This document shows, one piece after another, positions 62,531-64,000 of a DNA stretch of 64,000 bases (positions are counted from its first letter, which is position 1; the number at the start of each line of letters is the position of its first letter). The stretch comes from an uncultured Clostridia bacterium (GTDB taxonomy: Bacteria; Bacillota; Clostridia; TANB77; CAG-508): positions 1-64,000 of the forward strand of contig CAKPFO010000003.1 in the NCBI GenBank assembly GCA_934153805.1, written 5' to 3'. A program made the translations under genes and the position numbers. The notes under the pieces are model-generated. The model was not told where the DNA came from. It saw nothing but the letters and a program-made list of their open reading frames with translations, and ran no database searches.

Positions 62531-62746
62531 ATGAATTTAAGAATTAGAGATTTAAGAGAAGATAAAGATTTTACTCAAACTTATATTGCTAACATATTAG
62601 GAATAACTCAACAAACTTATTCTAGATATGAAACTGGTGAAATAACTATTGATATTTTTAATTTAGTCAAATTAGCTAAATTTTATAATACATCTACTGA
62701 TTATTTGCTTGGACTTACAAATAATTCAAATGCTTATGAAAAATAA
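62531..62746 (+). CDS. Small XRE-family regulator
   Basis: 71 residues, little more than a Cro/CI helix-turn-helix (FTQTYIANILGITQQTYSRY, ETGEITI) and the STDYLLGLTN end. ATG 62531 follows GGTGAT; the frame opens 18 codons earlier across the operator. Likely represses itself and the divergent prepilin-like gene through the CGTRTTACG sites. Confidence 0.87.
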   Translation: MNLRIRDLREDKDFTQTYIANILGITQQTYSRYETGEITIDIFNLVKLAKFYNTSTDYLLGLTNNSNAYEK

Positions 62747-62789
62747 AATAATCTACTATTACAATTAAAACATATAATAGCTTATTTAA

Positions 62790-62828
62790 TGAAAAAAAGT
62801 GAAATAACTTAAAATGCTATTTCACTTT
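62790..62828. terminator. Bidirectional terminator
   Basis: AAAAGTGAAATA / TATTTCACTTTT stem between the XRE gene and the convergent DUF2442 gene; the right arm overlaps its stop codon. Confidence 0.75.
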
Positions 62829-63065
62829 TATTCCATTTTCCCATATTTCTTCAGCAGATATGTCTATGTTTTCATTCCAACTGATTCCATGTCCACCCGC
62901 ATCTACTTTTACTTTTTTAAATAAATTTTTATCCTCTAAATTTTTAAAATCTTTCCATTTATTTATTATATTTTTTATATCATATTGTATTATTCTTTTG
63001 TCATCAAATACTACTTCTATTATTAAATTGTCTTTTGCTGTTACACTTTCTATTTTATGAAACAT
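62817..63065 (-). CDS. DUF2442 domain protein
   Basis: 82 residues with the DUF2442 pattern: IIEVVFDDKRIIQYDIKNII, then GHGISWNENIDISAEEIWENG. Commonly encoded next to DUF4160 proteins, as here (23 bases downstream). The pair is small, mobile and toxin-antitoxin-like in arrangement, but I know of no proven activity. Confidence 0.85.
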   Translation of the reverse strand: MFHKIESVTAKDNLIIEVVFDDKRIIQYDIKNIINKWKDFKNLEDKNLFKKVKVDAGGHGISWNENIDISAEEIWENGIKVK

Positions 63066-63088
63066 TGCCCTTCCCCCCCTTTTAGCTT

Positions 63089-63343
63089 TTACTTTAAAGG
63101 CTTTATTTTTTTAAATTCTTGTTTTTCCCATATTTTTATTATTTCTTTTTGATTTAAAATAATCCACTCTCTAACTAATTTTAATGCTTTTTCTGGCAAA
63201 TCACCTTCAAGTACCTCTAACGTTTTTATGTTTATTGCTGACATATATTCTCCATATATCGCATGTATATGAGGTGGATTATGTTCATTTTGTGAATAAT
63301 ATATTTTTATTGTTATACCGTAAAATGATGAAATAACTGGCAT
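63089..63343 (-). CDS. DUF4160 domain protein
   Basis: 84 residues: MPVISSFYGITIKIYYSQNE, then HNPPHIHAIYGEY, the diagnostic His-Pro-His core of DUF4160, and the end LVREWIILNQKEIIKIWEK. AAAGGAG precedes ATG. Forms a two-gene unit with DUF2442. Confidence 0.87.
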   Translation of the reverse strand: MPVISSFYGITIKIYYSQNEHNPPHIHAIYGEYMSAINIKTLEVLEGDLPEKALKLVREWIILNQKEIIKIWEKQEFKKIKPLK

Positions 63344-63389
63344 CCTTTTTTCTCCTTTATTTTATTATTTTTTAACTTTAAAGTCAATA

Positions 63390-63980
63390 TTAATTTAACA
63401 TTTTGGCTAATTCTAGTTGTTCATTCGTTAAATTAAAGTTTCTTCCATTAGTTCTAATTAAGTTATGTAGATTTTGAATAGTACGTGCTTCTTTTATTGT
63501 ATTTTCCAAAGGGATTAAATTTTTAATTTCTGCATTTATTTTATAAAGTTCTCTTGTCATTCCTTCAAAATCTTTATTGTTATAATATTGCTTCCAGTTA
63601 TTAGAATATTTTTGCAATTTTTCTGCGCTTTCTAATTGTTTATTAAATTCATTTTCTATGTTATTTGCTACATTATTTAATATAGTATTTTTTCCTGTCT
63701 TTATTGCTTTTGTTATATTGTATGGTAATATTCCTGTCTGTTGAGTTTTATTTAATACAAAATCGATTGTATCAGATATTCCATCTATTATTCCTCCTTT
63801 TTGTATGGCTGCTTGTACTTGAGATACATTTTCAAAATTACCTGTTACTATTCCTACTGCACTTTTTCCTAGATCTATAGCAGATGATACAGCCTTTTTT
63901 ATCCCTTGAGATAATCCTTCTTTTAATAAAGTATCTTTAATGTCTATTATTTGATTTTCTATTAAGTCCGGTAAAATCAT
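63390..63980 (-). CDS. Hypothetical protein, probably incomplete at the window edge
   Basis: At least 196 residues; the frame stays open through the last 20 bases of the window, so the true start may lie beyond it. The visible part has a Gly/Ala-rich amphipathic stretch (IKKAVSSAIDLGKSAVGIV) and a helical C-terminal half (FNKQLESAEKLQKYSNNWKQ). No family recognised. It is 46 bases upstream of the DUF4160 gene in the same direction. Confidence 0.5.
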   Translation of the reverse strand: MILPDLIENQIIDIKDTLLKEGLSQGIKKAVSSAIDLGKSAVGIVTGNFENVSQVQAAIQKGGIIDGISDTIDFVLNKTQQTGILPYNITKAIKTGKNTILNNVANNIENEFNKQLESAEKLQKYSNNWKQYYNNKDFEGMTRELYKINAEIKNLIPLENTIKEARTIQNLHNLIRTNGRNFNLTNEQLELAKMLN

Positions 63981-64000
63981 TCTTAAACCTATATTTATTC

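Overview
The window looks like chromosomal DNA of an AT-rich, Gram-positive, endospore-forming member of the Clostridia (Bacillota), probably a gut or uncultured lineage. The evidence is the AT-biased codon use, the dnaX-ebfC-recR block next to the small SRP RNA and tadA, two LPXTG-type sortase substrates, and LCP, VanW, Ddl/MurF and D-Ala-D-Ala carboxypeptidase genes. Spore genes are also present (sleB-ypeB and an alpha/beta-type SASP). Eight tRNA genes are present. No CRISPR array, rRNA operon, relaxase or site-specific recombinase was seen.

Layout. 1-16 kb: an LCP wall-polymer ligase, a penicillin-binding carboxypeptidase, a ComEA-like protein, initiator tRNA, CvpA and DUF5711 proteins, a YkvI-type permease, a GldA/F/G-like ABC exporter operon, a GDT1-type cation transporter, then recR-ebfC-dnaX-SRP RNA, tRNA-Ser and tadA. 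16-21 kb: a 1217-residue wall-anchored protein, tRNA-Arg, a small membrane-peptide locus, a ttcA remnant and a tiny secreted dockerin-like protein. 21-31 kb: tex, prfA, a YhaN/YhaO-like repair pair, a second copy of the membrane-peptide locus, pgeF, and a broken prepilin-like gene divergent from an XRE regulator. 31-35 kb: a frameshifted VirD4-like coupling protein with two unknown genes under a perfect consensus promoter, and a DnaJ/CbpA-like protein. 35-48 kb: ddl-murF, SASP inside a large inverted repeat, ypeB-sleB, a diglucosyl-diacylglycerol synthase-like glycosyltransferase with yhbY, tRNA-Arg, an amidase, tRNA-Lys, VanW, an S24-type regulator and a CBM protein. 48-57.6 kb: an LPXTG/Cna-B protein, a SDR reductase, an HNH gene with an internal stop, and a tRNA cluster whose tRNA-Thr(UGU) is split by a group I intron. 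This is followed by a compact T4SS-like membrane operon and dnaD/dnaI-like helicase-loading genes. 57.6-64 kb: gyrA, a second frameshifted prepilin-like surface gene divergent from an XRE regulator with operator dyads in the promoter spacers, a DUF4160/DUF2442 pair and a partial unknown gene.

The least ordinary content is fivefold. (1) The 232-nt group I intron in the anticodon loop of tRNA-Thr, with a defective HNH gene 76 bp downstream. (2) Two homologous 37-39 residue membrane-peptide loci whose transcripts have complementary 5' and 3' ends, resembling type I toxin mRNAs. (3) Two XRE/prepilin cassettes, each with a frameshift in the pilin gene. (4) A reduced T4SS-like operon with no VirB4 or relaxase. 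(5) A family of hairpin-rich, MITE-like intergenic repeats. All calls come from reading the sequence; no database search was possible.
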